From Paracidovorax citrulli (GTDB taxonomy: Bacteria > Pseudomonadota > Gammaproteobacteria > Burkholderiales > Burkholderiaceae_C): 43,822 nt of DNA. The stretch is taken from positions 1 through 43,822 of the forward strand of contig NZ_FNEY01000037.1 in NCBI RefSeq assembly GCF_900100305.1, written 5' to 3'. Below, in pieces: positions 36,461-43,822 of the stretch (its first letter is position 1; each line of letters begins with the position of its first letter). The notes beneath the pieces were generated by a model. It had not been told where the DNA came from and searched no databases. It saw only the letters and a list, made by a program, of their open reading frames with translations. The position numbers and the translations under genes were made by a program.

Positions 36461-37308
36461 GGCGTGCTCCCCCTGGCGGACACGTCCACGCCGCCGCAGG
36501 GCATGGGCAACGGGCCGGCGGGTGCGTCCGCGGGCTTGCCGCTGCCGGCCACCGGCTGGGCGGCGAGCCAGGCCGAGATGGCGCTCACATCCTCGGCCGT
36601 GAGCTGCCGCGCCACGCGGGCCATGCAATCGGGCGCCTGCGAGCGGCGCTGGCCGGTCTGCCAGGCGCCGATCTGGCTGTTGAGGTAGTCGCGCGGCAGG
36701 CCGACGAGCGCAGGGATGGCCGGCTGCACGCCGGTCATGGCGCCGCCGTGGCATTGGACGCAGGCGGGTATGCCGCGGCGGGCATCGCCCTCGCGCACCA
36801 GCCGGCGGCCCCGCTCCAGCGTCGCCGGGGGGGCCTGGGGCGGAGGCGGCGCGGCGTAGGGAAGGTCCAGCGCGGAGAAATGCCGGGCGATCTCGCGCAG
36901 ATAGTCGTCCGTCATGTGCTCGAGCAGGTAGGACATCTGCGGATAGCTCCGGCGCCCGTCGCGGAAGTTCAGGAGCTGGTGGTACAGGTAGCCCGCGGGT
37001 TTGCCGGCGATGCGCGGAAAGTAGCCCTGCTGGGTCGCCCGCCCTTCCCGGCCGTGGCAGGCCGTGCAGGCGATGACCCGGTCGGCCATGCCGGCGGCCG
37101 GCGCCTGCGCCTGCGTGGCGGGCACCGGGGCACTGGCGGGTGCCTGCGCTGCGGCAGGGCCGGCGCCGCCCGACAGAGCCGCCAGCGCCACGGCCGCCGC
37201 CCGGCACCCTGCCCTCCCCACCCGCCCGGCCCGGAGCCGGGCCGTGCAACGGTGCAGCAGGAAAGAAAGGAATGCAGGCCAGGGCGGGCCTGGGGGTAAG
37301 GGTGGCAT
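36457..37308 (-). CDS. di-haem cytochrome c (c4-like), periplasmic
   Basis: 283 residues. A long basic N-terminus ending in a signal-like segment (CRAAAVALAALSGGAGPAAAQ) is followed by two haem sites, CTACH and CVQCH, about 110 residues apart, as in class I cytochrome c4-type proteins; methionine ligands may include those in YPQMSYLLEHMT. ATG at 37308 is the best start, although the leader is unusually long and a later start is possible. Translationally coupled to the three-haem cytochrome; likely one electron-transfer chain. Confidence 0.87.
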   Translation of the reverse strand: MPPLPPGPPWPAFLSFLLHRCTARLRAGRVGRAGCRAAAVALAALSGGAGPAAAQAPASAPVPATQAQAPAAGMADRVIACTACHGREGRATQQGYFPRIAGKPAGYLYHQLLNFRDGRRSYPQMSYLLEHMTDDYLREIARHFSALDLPYAAPPPPQAPPATLERGRRLVREGDARRGIPACVQCHGGAMTGVQPAIPALVGLPRDYLNSQIGAWQTGQRRSQAPDCMARVARQLTAEDVSAISAWLAAQPVAGSGKPADAPAGPLPMPCGGVDVSARGSTP

Positions 37309-37337
37309 GGGGGTTTTGTCTCTTCGTTCGTCGCAAG

Positions 37338-37358
37338 GGCGGGGCGCCCTGCCCCGCC
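37338..37358. other. GC-rich hairpin upstream of the cytochrome genes
   Basis: A perfect 8-bp stem GGCGGGGC/GCCCCGCC with 5-nt loop between the cytochrome start and the hydrolase stop. No T run follows on either strand, so it is a poor intrinsic terminator; it may stabilise mRNA ends. Another GC-rich dyad lies at about 37430-37455. No gene is seen in 37309-37464. Confidence 0.35.
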
Positions 37359-37464
37359 ACTCTACGCACCCCCGGCCGGCACGTACAGCCCGCCGCGTCA
37401 CACCGCCGCACTCCCCGACAGCATCCGCCCCGGCGCAAAGGCGTCCCGGGGCGCCCGGTGGCGT

Positions 37465-39624
37465 TCAGGGCAGGATGTTGGCCGCCCGCGCCCTGGCCAC
37501 GATCGCGTCGGCGTCGCGGCGCAGCAGCAGGCGCTGCGCCACCAGCCCGTCGGCGGCACGGGACACGGCGGCCACGTATCCCGCCTGCGAGCCGTACAGT
37601 TCCTCCAGCGACGGCCGCCCGTCGCCGGCGGCCAGGCGCGCCGCGCGTGTCTTGTGGAACGGGATGAAGCTGCCCGTGAGGTTCGCGAGATCAACGATGC
37701 CGGGCGTGGCCACCTCGTTGAACTCGATGCTCGTGCCCAGCGGCGCCTGGGCCTCCACGCTCTGGATGCCGGCCTGCGCCAGCCCCGTCGCCGGATCCAC
37801 CTGCGGCACCAGGATGGCGTAGTCACGCCCCACCACCCGCGGAGGCAGCACCGTGGCGATGCCCGACTCGTCCTGTGGAACGTACTGCGGCCCGAAGTCC
37901 AGCAGGGTAAAGCCGTTGTAGCGCGCCTGGTAACGGAATTCCGGAATCGGTGCCCGCACGCCGCCCGCGCTCCAGGTCAGCCCCTTCATGGCCGGATAGG
38001 CGACCTGGGCCGGACGCACCAGCGTGCCGTCCGCGATGCGGGGCACCTGGCTGGCCGGCGGCTCGGCGCCGCGCACCACCCAGTCCTCCAGCGCGGGGAA
38101 CAGGGCCCGGAAGGTGTCGTTGAAATGCACCACGGTGCCGGCGGGATAGACGGTGCGCGAAGGCGCGTAGCTGATGCTTTCCACCCCGCCCGCCCCGCCG
38201 TGCTGCGTGCTCGCGTAGTAGTAGATGCGCGCATTGGCGGGCTGGGCGATGTCGCGCTGGCCCCGCGCATCGGTGAGCACGGGCGAGCCCTGCAGTTGCC
38301 AGAACTCGGTGCCCGACAGGCCCAGGAAGAAGCGCGGGCAGGTGCCGGTCGCGCTGCAGCGGCGCATCACCCCGCCCTCGCGGCCGCTCACCGCATCCAC
38401 GTAATCCGCCGCCAGGCCGCGCGGCGCCGTCTGCCCGAAGGCCGTATGGTCGGTGCGCAGGCCACCACCGCCGCCGGGCACGGCGAAGCGGGTGTTCACG
38501 TTGGTCTGCCGCGCCGCCACATGGGCGTAGATGCCGTCGAACACCATGCCCCCATCCAGCCGCTGGTTGAAACCCAGGTGCAGGAAGGTCTTCATCGCAT
38601 TGCCCGACTGGGACGTGCCCTGTCCGATCACGTGCGTGATGCGGCCCGCCAGCGGATTGGCCCGGCCGTCCGCGTCGGCGGCCCTGCCGCGGAAAAAGCC
38701 CACGGTATCGCGCAGCGCAGCGAGCCCCACGCCCATGACCTTCGGATCCTTGGCCACATAGACCAGTTCGTACAGATACTGCGGATCGAACCCGCCGCGC
38801 AGGCAGACACTGGCGGGGCTGGGCGTGCCGGGGAACGGGTTGGCCCCGGTATCGCAGGCGGCGAACTTCCAGTCCGCAGCCGGTATGGCTTCGCGCGGAT
38901 CGGTCTCGTTGCGGCGGCGCGTGAGCGAATAGCCCGGCTGCGTGTTGTCCAGTGCCGCGGGCTCGTAGGGAATCATGGTGCCATTGAAGACGCCTCCGGG
39001 CAGCGCCATGGCCGCGACCGCGGCGGTGGGCACCAGCTCCGTGCGGTACGGGCCGGTGATGCTGCTGCCGTCGGCATTGCGGGCCACGGGCACGGTGGCC
39101 GTGAGCCGCGCGGGCGAACTCTTGGGCACGTCGCCCTGCCATGCGGAATAGAGAAAGGTATAGCCCCGCTCGAAATACACCGCGTCGCCCGGCACGGCCG
39201 CCGGATTGGGCAGCGTGAGGATGTTGCCGCGGTTGGGTGCGTCGTAGCGCAGCACGCCCCCGGCCTTGGACATGTCCTTGGGCTTGAGCAGCACGAAGTC
39301 GGCGCTGTATTCCACCATGCCGCGGCTGTTGCGCGGCGCGAGCTGCAGATCCTGGATCACGGCATTGCGCGGATCCGCCGGATCGATTTCGCCCTGTACC
39401 GTGCCCGACACCTTTTCATACGCGCCCACGCTGCCGTAGCTGCCCGGAAAGTCTTCCGTGGCAGCGATGGTGAAGCGCAGCTTCGGCGCACCGTCCGCCA
39501 GCGTCGATGAACCGCCGCCGCCACATGCGGTCAGCAGCGCGGTGGCCGCGAGCGCCGCGGCGGCGGCCGCGGGGAATGGGCGCCGCGGACGGGCGCGCCG
39601 GGAAATGGCTCCGGGAAAATGCAT
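37465..39624 (-). CDS. large alpha/beta-hydrolase-type lipoprotein
   Basis: 719 residues. The lipoprotein signal ends LLTAC (C34) followed by GGGGSS, so it is predicted to be anchored to a membrane. The nucleophile elbow G-T-S-Q-S-G appears in VIGQGTSQSGNAMKTFLHLGF, as in the alpha/beta-hydrolase-domain proteins annotated in Burkholderiales. Repeated short Pro/Gly loops and several cysteines suggest an extracytoplasmic enzyme. GGAGAC precedes the ATG. Possible esterase or polymer degrader; substrate unknown. Upstream Bug gene suggests a link with carboxylic-acid uptake, which is inference. Confidence 0.82.
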   Translation of the reverse strand: MHFPGAISRRARPRRPFPAAAAAALAATALLTACGGGGSSTLADGAPKLRFTIAATEDFPGSYGSVGAYEKVSGTVQGEIDPADPRNAVIQDLQLAPRNSRGMVEYSADFVLLKPKDMSKAGGVLRYDAPNRGNILTLPNPAAVPGDAVYFERGYTFLYSAWQGDVPKSSPARLTATVPVARNADGSSITGPYRTELVPTAAVAAMALPGGVFNGTMIPYEPAALDNTQPGYSLTRRRNETDPREAIPAADWKFAACDTGANPFPGTPSPASVCLRGGFDPQYLYELVYVAKDPKVMGVGLAALRDTVGFFRGRAADADGRANPLAGRITHVIGQGTSQSGNAMKTFLHLGFNQRLDGGMVFDGIYAHVAARQTNVNTRFAVPGGGGGLRTDHTAFGQTAPRGLAADYVDAVSGREGGVMRRCSATGTCPRFFLGLSGTEFWQLQGSPVLTDARGQRDIAQPANARIYYYASTQHGGAGGVESISYAPSRTVYPAGTVVHFNDTFRALFPALEDWVVRGAEPPASQVPRIADGTLVRPAQVAYPAMKGLTWSAGGVRAPIPEFRYQARYNGFTLLDFGPQYVPQDESGIATVLPPRVVGRDYAILVPQVDPATGLAQAGIQSVEAQAPLGTSIEFNEVATPGIVDLANLTGSFIPFHKTRAARLAAGDGRPSLEELYGSQAGYVAAVSRAADGLVAQRLLLRRDADAIVARARAANILP

Positions 39625-39753
39625 GGCGATGTCTCCAGTGTGGTCGTTGTGGAATGCGCAAGCCGCCGCCAGGAACGCCGGACTCCGGGGCGCGACCGCC
39701 CCTGGCGATGCGCGACGCCATGCGTTCCGGGCACGAAGCGACCTGTGGGGACT

Positions 39754-39772
39754 GCCGGGCGGCCAGCCCGGC
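39754..39772. other. hairpin between the hydrolase and the Bug-type gene
   Basis: A 7-bp perfect stem GCCGGGC/GCCCGGC with GGCCA loop in the 168-bp gap. No T run on either strand. Possibly the end signal of the Bug/AtuA transcript. No gene is visible in 39625-39792. Confidence 0.3.
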
Positions 39773-39792
39773 GCATCAGGGGGGCGCGGGGC

Positions 39793-40785
39793 CTATTCCG
39801 GATCGATGCCGGCGGCCTTGATCACCTTGCCCCACTTCTGCGTCTCGGCCGCCTGGAAGCGGGCCAGCTCGGCCGACGTGGTGGTCCAGGGCTCGGAGCC
39901 GGCGGTTTCGTAGAACGACTTCGCCGCGGCGCTCTGCGTGGCGGCGGTCAGCAGCTCGTTCAGCCGCGACACCACGGGCGCCGGTGTTCCGGCAGGCACG
40001 TACGCCGCGAACCAGTAGCCCATGTCGTAGCCCTTGACGCCCGCCTCTTCCAGGGTCGGCACGTCCGGCAGCTGCGCGCTGCGCTTCTGCGTGGAATAGC
40101 CCAGCGCGCGCAGCTTGCCCGACTTGACCTGCGGCACGCCTGTGGAGGTGTCGGTGATCATCATGTCGATCTGCCCGCCCAGCAGGTCGGTGATGGCGAG
40201 CGGATTGCTCTTGTAGGGCACGTGCAGGATGTCCACGCCGGCCAGCTGCTTGAGCATTTCACCGGCCATGCGGCTGGAGGAGCTGCCGCTGCCGAAGCTC
40301 AACTTGCCCGGGTTCTTCTTCGCGGCGGCCAGCAGGTCGGCCACGCTGCGGTAGGGCGCGCCGGCGTTCACGACGAGCACCTGCCCGCCCTTGCCGAGGC
40401 CCGTGACGGGCACGAAATCCTTCACCGGGTCGTAAGGCAGCTTGCGGTACAGGTGCTCGTTGGCCGCATGGGTGGTGTTCGTCGTGATGAGCACCGTGTA
40501 GCCGTCCGCCGGCGCCTTGGCGACCGCCTGGGCGGCGATCATGCCGCTCGCGCCGGCCTTGTTGTCCACGACCACGGCCTGCTTCGTATCGGTGGTGATC
40601 GCCTGCCCCAGGGCGCGCGCGAGCTGGTCGGTGGCGCTGCCGGCGGCGAAAGGCACCACGAAGGTGAGCGGCTTGGACGGATAGGCGGCCGGCTGGGCAG
40701 ATACGGATGCGGCCGGGCCGAGCAGGGCAAAGGCGGCGGCCAGGGCCAGGCGGCGGCGCGACGGGCGGAAGGCGGAATAGTTCAT
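39793..40785 (-). CDS. Bug-family (tripartite tricarboxylate) substrate-binding protein
   Basis: 330 residues. Twin-Arg-like basic start (RPSRRRLALAAAFALLG) with signal cleavage near VSAQ, then AYPSKPLTFVVPFAAGSATDQLARALGQ, the Bug signature. Periplasmic receptor for carboxylate-like solutes; the tctA/tctB membrane genes are not adjacent, as is usual for this expanded family. ATG at 40785 (MNYSAF). 52 bp after the small AtuA-associated gene, so co-transcribed with the AtuA pair. Confidence 0.9.
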   Translation of the reverse strand: MNYSAFRPSRRRLALAAAFALLGPAASVSAQPAAYPSKPLTFVVPFAAGSATDQLARALGQAITTDTKQAVVVDNKAGASGMIAAQAVAKAPADGYTVLITTNTTHAANEHLYRKLPYDPVKDFVPVTGLGKGGQVLVVNAGAPYRSVADLLAAAKKNPGKLSFGSGSSSSRMAGEMLKQLAGVDILHVPYKSNPLAITDLLGGQIDMMITDTSTGVPQVKSGKLRALGYSTQKRSAQLPDVPTLEEAGVKGYDMGYWFAAYVPAGTPAPVVSRLNELLTAATQSAAAKSFYETAGSEPWTTTSAELARFQAAETQKWGKVIKAAGIDPE

Positions 40786-40837
40786 GGTGGCGTTGTCTCC
40801 TTGTGGATTTATGTGGGAAGGTGCGGGCGCTCCGCCG

Positions 40838-41230
40838 TCAGGGCGGGCCGGCCAGGTGCTGCGCGAGCACGGCGGGCACCTGCACGGGCAGGTCCAGCAG
40901 CAGGTACGCAAGCGCCTTGCCGTGGCTGTCGAGATTGAGCGAATCGTTCACGCCGCCGTCGAGCACGTCGTCGATCACGAAGTTCATCGCGTGCAGTTGC
41001 GGCAGCAGGTAGCGGCGCACGCGGCTCGGCCGGCGCCGGTCGAACCGGCGCGCCACGGCGTCTTCGGTCACCTGCTCCACCAGCACGTCCCAGAGCGCCG
41101 GATGCCAGGCGATCACGCTGATGTTCGAGCGGTTGCCCTTGTCGCCCGTGCGCCCGTGCGCGAGCCGGTAGAGCGGCACGGCGATGCGCTCGCCGGAAAC
41201 CGCCTTGGCGGCCGAATGCGGAAAATCCAT
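40838..41230 (-). CDS. AtuA-associated small protein (AtuA C-terminal-domain type)
   Basis: 130 residues. LAHGRTGDKGNRSNISVIAWHP is the conserved block of the small domain found fused to, or beside, AtuA; VTEDAVARRFDRRRPSRVRRYLLPQLHAMNFVIDDVLDGGVNDSLNLDSHGK follows. It likely forms one functional unit with the upstream AtuA protein. Start ATG at 41230, 13 bp after atuA. Biochemical role unknown; atuA-type genes are named from acyclic terpene catabolism in Pseudomonas. Confidence 0.85.
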   Translation of the reverse strand: MDFPHSAAKAVSGERIAVPLYRLAHGRTGDKGNRSNISVIAWHPALWDVLVEQVTEDAVARRFDRRRPSRVRRYLLPQLHAMNFVIDDVLDGGVNDSLNLDSHGKALAYLLLDLPVQVPAVLAQHLAGPP

Positions 41231-41243
41231 CGCGTCCGTCCTT

Positions 41244-42596
41244 TCAGTCCAGGAAGCGGTGCCCGGTCGGTACCGCTTCGCGCGGCACCAGGCACGACAC
41301 CATGCCCAGGCGTGGCCGCATGGCAGTGCGCACGCCGCCGCCGCCCGCCGGGCCGCAGCAATACAAGGCCGTGACCTCCCGCACCAGCCGCCGGGCCGCC
41401 GCAGGGTCGCGGTGCTGCAGCGCTGCGCGCAGGCGCACGTCGCGGGCGTTGCCCGGGGGCTCCTGGTCCAGCCAGCGGCTGGCGTCGTCCCCGAACACGC
41501 TGGTCACGCCGATCAGGTCCAGGCGCAGCGGCGCCACGCCGGCCAGGCGCTCGCGCAGTGTCTCGCCCGCCAGCCGCGCCCGGGCCTCGGCCCGTGGGCC
41601 GGCGTAGGAGATCTCGCCCTCGGCGAACCAGCCGGCCTCGAAGCACACGTTCACCTTCAGGGCCGCCGGCCGCTGGTGCCCGCGCACGCCCTCGAGCCGC
41701 ACGCGGCCCGGGGCGATCTCGCGCACCGTCGCGGCGGTGATGTCCGCCACCACGTCGGGGGTGAGGTAGGCCGCCGGATCGTGCAGCTCGTACAGCAGTT
41801 GCTCCTTCACCGTGCGCTCGTCGATGCGCCCGCCCGTGCCCTCCGGCTTGGACAGGGTGCAGTGGCCGTCGGCATCGATCTCGGCGATGGGATAGCCCAG
41901 TTGCGCCATGCCGGGCACGTCCTTGTAGCCTGGATCGGCGAAATATCCGCCGGTGACCTGCGCGCCGCATTCCAGCAGATGCCCGGCCATGGTGGCGCGG
42001 GCCAGGCGGTCCCAGTCGTCCAGCCTCCAGCCGAAATGCGCCAAAGCGGGCCCGACGACGAGGGAGGGATCGGCCACCCGCCCGCACACGACGACGTCCG
42101 CACCCGCCCGCAGCGCCCCGGCGATCGGCTCCGCGCCGATGTAGGCATTGGCGCTCACCACCGGCTCGGCGGGCAGCGCGCTGCCCAGGGCACCGGACAG
42201 CAGTGGTTGGTGGCCCGGACCGCTCAGGTCGTCGCCATGCACCACGGCCACGCGCGGACACCGCAGGCCAAGCTCCGTGGCCAGCTGGTGGATGCGGCGC
42301 GCGGCACCTTCCGGGTTCGCGGCGCCGAAATTGCTCACGATGCGGATCCCGTGCTCCAGGCAGAGCGCGAGCACCGGACGCAGCAGCTCGTCGAGCAGCG
42401 GTTCGAAGCCGGCCTGCGGGTCCGTCCTGCGGGCCAGTTGCGCAAGCGCCAGCGTGCGCTCCGCGAGCGTCTCGAAGATGAGCACGGCCGGGCCGCCACC
42501 GCCGATCAGCGCCTGCACCACGGGCAGCGCGGCATCGGTGCGGTCGCCCGAAAAACCGGCTGCGCAGCCGATGCGCAAGATGTCTCCATTCGCCAT
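41244..42596 (-). CDS. AtuA-family protein (DUF1446)
   Basis: 450 residues. IGCAAGFSGDRTDAALPVVQALIGGGG, the N-terminal AtuA/DUF1446 signature, is followed by VSNFGAANPEGAARRI and FADPGYKDVPGMAQLGYPIAEIDADG. CGAQVTGGYFADPG is also conserved. The domain is encoded separately from its small companion. CCAGGAG precedes the ATG at 42596. Substrate is not evident; terpenes or other branched acids are guesses from the family name. Divergent LysR regulator at 42724 suggests inducible catabolism. Confidence 0.87.
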   Translation of the reverse strand: MANGDILRIGCAAGFSGDRTDAALPVVQALIGGGGPAVLIFETLAERTLALAQLARRTDPQAGFEPLLDELLRPVLALCLEHGIRIVSNFGAANPEGAARRIHQLATELGLRCPRVAVVHGDDLSGPGHQPLLSGALGSALPAEPVVSANAYIGAEPIAGALRAGADVVVCGRVADPSLVVGPALAHFGWRLDDWDRLARATMAGHLLECGAQVTGGYFADPGYKDVPGMAQLGYPIAEIDADGHCTLSKPEGTGGRIDERTVKEQLLYELHDPAAYLTPDVVADITAATVREIAPGRVRLEGVRGHQRPAALKVNVCFEAGWFAEGEISYAGPRAEARARLAGETLRERLAGVAPLRLDLIGVTSVFGDDASRWLDQEPPGNARDVRLRAALQHRDPAAARRLVREVTALYCCGPAGGGGVRTAMRPRLGMVSCLVPREAVPTGHRFLD

Positions 42597-42657
42597 GCGT
42601 TGTGGTCTCCTGGGTCCAATGTAGGCGCCATGGCTTGTTTCGTGAAATAGATTGTTA

Positions 42658-42671
42658 AGATGGATTCATCT
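42658..42671. promoter_or_regulatory. dyad in the atuA-lysR intergenic region
   Basis: AGATG-GATT-CATCT, a 5-bp inverted repeat in the 127-bp divergent gap, about 60 bp upstream of both starts. LysR regulators usually bind such sites between themselves and the target gene, though this one is not a textbook T-N11-A. Support is positional. Confidence 0.35.
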
Positions 42672-42723
42672 GTTTTTCCGATCAATCCACCGGCCGCATC
42701 CACCACGCCGCCCGCCCCCAGCC

Positions 42724-43620
42724 ATGCATCTTTCCAGTCGCCACATCGACGCGTTCCTGGCCCTGGCGCAGGAGCGCAGCTTCACGCGCGCGGCGGGCCT
42801 GTGCCACCTCTCGCAGCCGGCGTTCAGCGCCCTGGTGCGCTCGCTGGAAGATGGCCTGGGACTGCGCCTGTTCGACCGCAGCACGCGCCATGTGGAGCTG
42901 ACGCCGGAAGGCCTGCAGTTCCTGGATTCCGCGCGGCGCCTGCGCGTGGAGATCGACAGCGCGATCGGCAGGGCGCGAGACGCTGCGCAACTGCGGCGCG
43001 GCCGGGTGTCCCTGGCGCTGCTACCGTCGCTGGCCGCCGGCTGGCTGCCCGGGCTCCTGGCCGGCTTCCGGGCCGACCATCCGCAGATCGAACTCGACAT
43101 CGCCGACGTGCTGTCCGAGCCCTGCATCGAGCGCGTGGCGTCGGGCCGCGCGGACTTCGCGCTGGCGGCCATCCGGGCCGACACGCCCTCCCTGCAGGCC
43201 GAACCGTTCTGCAGCGACAGCTTCCATCTCGTATGCCGCGCCGACCATCCGCTCGCGAAACGCCGCCCCCGCGGCGGCCTGCAGGTGCAGGATCTCGCGC
43301 CCTGGCCGTTCGTGCACCTCGCGCGCACCAGCAGCGTGCGGCAATACCTCGAGGCCGCCATCCATCCCCACGCCATGAACACACTGATGGAGGTCGAGCA
43401 GCTCGCCACCGTCATGGGCATGGTGCGCGCGGGCATCGGCATCAGCGTGGTGCCCACGCTCACGCTCTTCCATTTCTCGCAGCCCGGCCTCGTGACTCGG
43501 CCGCTGTCGCTGCCGTCCCTTACCCGGCAGATCTTCCTCGTGCGCCGGCGCGACCGCGACCTGTCCATCGCCGCGCGGGAGCTCTACCGCAGGGTGATGG
43601 AAAACCGCCCAAGGGCGTAA
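42724..43620 (+). CDS. LysR-family transcriptional regulator
   Basis: 298 residues. The N-terminal HTH (HIDAFLALAQERSFTRAAGLCHLSQPAFSALVRSLEDGLGLRLFDRSTRHVELTPEG) is followed by a periplasmic-binding-type effector domain. Divergent from the AtuA/Bug cluster and so probably its activator in response to a carboxylate or terpenoid. ATG at 42724 is chosen by homology; the frame opens earlier without support. The right-hand IS copy begins 32 bp past the stop. Confidence 0.93.
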   Translation: MHLSSRHIDAFLALAQERSFTRAAGLCHLSQPAFSALVRSLEDGLGLRLFDRSTRHVELTPEGLQFLDSARRLRVEIDSAIGRARDAAQLRRGRVSLALLPSLAAGWLPGLLAGFRADHPQIELDIADVLSEPCIERVASGRADFALAAIRADTPSLQAEPFCSDSFHLVCRADHPLAKRRPRGGLQVQDLAPWPFVHLARTSSVRQYLEAAIHPHAMNTLMEVEQLATVMGMVRAGIGISVVPTLTLFHFSQPGLVTRPLSLPSLTRQIFLVRRRDRDLSIAARELYRRVMENRPRA

Positions 43621-43647
43621 GGAGGGAAATAGACCGTCCCGCGGGCA

Positions 43648-43822
43648 CTAGCTGTTGAGTCTCACGAGGTTGTTCACACCCGGAATGCGTGTGATGGGAG
43701 GCTGATGGCCGAGCGCGGAGTGTGGCCGGCACCAGTTGTAGCCGTCAATGAAGGGCTGCAGGGCAGCCGTGCGTTGGGCTGAGCTTTCGTAGGGTCTGGC
43801 ATAGGCCCACTCCCGCAGGCTG
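43648..43822 (-). CDS. IS481-family transposase, C-terminal part (5' end outside window)
   Basis: The second copy, reading leftward. It covers the last 57 codons plus stop of the same transposase as at 1-330 and is identical to it over 170 bp. Codon 43651-43653 has two bases from the target, giving a final Ser, and the stop TAG (43648-43650) is the target's CTAG. Partial because of the window edge. Confidence 0.9.
   Translation of the reverse strand, partial: SLREWAYARPYESSAQRTAALQPFIDGYNWCRPHSALGHQPPITRIPGVNNLVRLNS
43653..43822 (-). mobile_element. IS481-family insertion sequence, 3' part only, inverted second copy
   Basis: The IS terminus TGTTGAG starts at 43653. The plus-strand flank 43647-43652 is ACTAGC, again an NCTAGN target. 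Orientation is opposite to the copy at 1-325, so the transposase genes of the two copies point toward each other. Confidence 0.85.

Overview
The window is a high-GC stretch of a betaproteobacterial chromosome, most likely Comamonadaceae (Acidovorax-like). This rests on protein style, the rimP-nusA-infB-rbfA-truB-typA order, a Bug-type solute-binding protein beside an AtuA pair, and the ratA/rnfH/smpB neighbourhood. Both ends lie inside copies of the same IS481-family insertion sequence in opposite orientation. The outermost 170 bp are identical, so this is probably an assembly contig broken at a repeat rather than a complete composite transposon.

Positions 563-15048 hold a genomic island inserted at the 3' end of guaA. 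A 12-bp copy of the end of guaA lies at its far side, octamers TACCGTCA lie at both edges in one orientation, and a decayed P4-type tyrosine integrase sits beside guaA. Cargo, from the guaA side: integrase pseudogene; abiEi-abiEii (type IV toxin-antitoxin, phage abortive infection) with a small unknown gene; an AlpA-type regulator and a DUF2274 remnant, both typical of conjugative elements; then a compact leftward defence operon. That operon reads wHTH regulator - Mrr-like nuclease - hsdM - hsdS - PtuA-like ATPase - PtuB-like HNH nuclease - hsdR. From hsdM to hsdR every junction overlaps or abuts (GTGA, ATGA, TAG-ATG, ATGA), so a Septu-like pair is translationally built into a type I restriction-modification operon. 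This is the most interesting system here.

The rest is core chromosome. guaB and guaA (GMP synthesis) are separated by a Phd/VapC-type toxin-antitoxin pair with a repeated operator. Next come a DUF4124 gene, rnfH-ratA divergent from smpB, a lipoprotein - ECF sigma - anti-sigma cluster, a 3-hydroxyisobutyryl-CoA hydrolase-like gene and a TerC/CBS membrane protein. The translation/transcription operon rimP-nusA-infB-rbfA-truB-typA follows; its promoter is immediately followed by a strong intrinsic-terminator hairpin that could act as an attenuator.

The right part carries a thioredoxin-like gene with two c-type cytochromes, a large alpha/beta-hydrolase lipoprotein, and a putative catabolic cluster (Bug protein, AtuA-associated small protein, AtuA) divergent from a LysR regulator. 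The right-hand IS copy begins 32 bp after the LysR stop codon. I saw no tRNA, rRNA, CRISPR array or replication origin.
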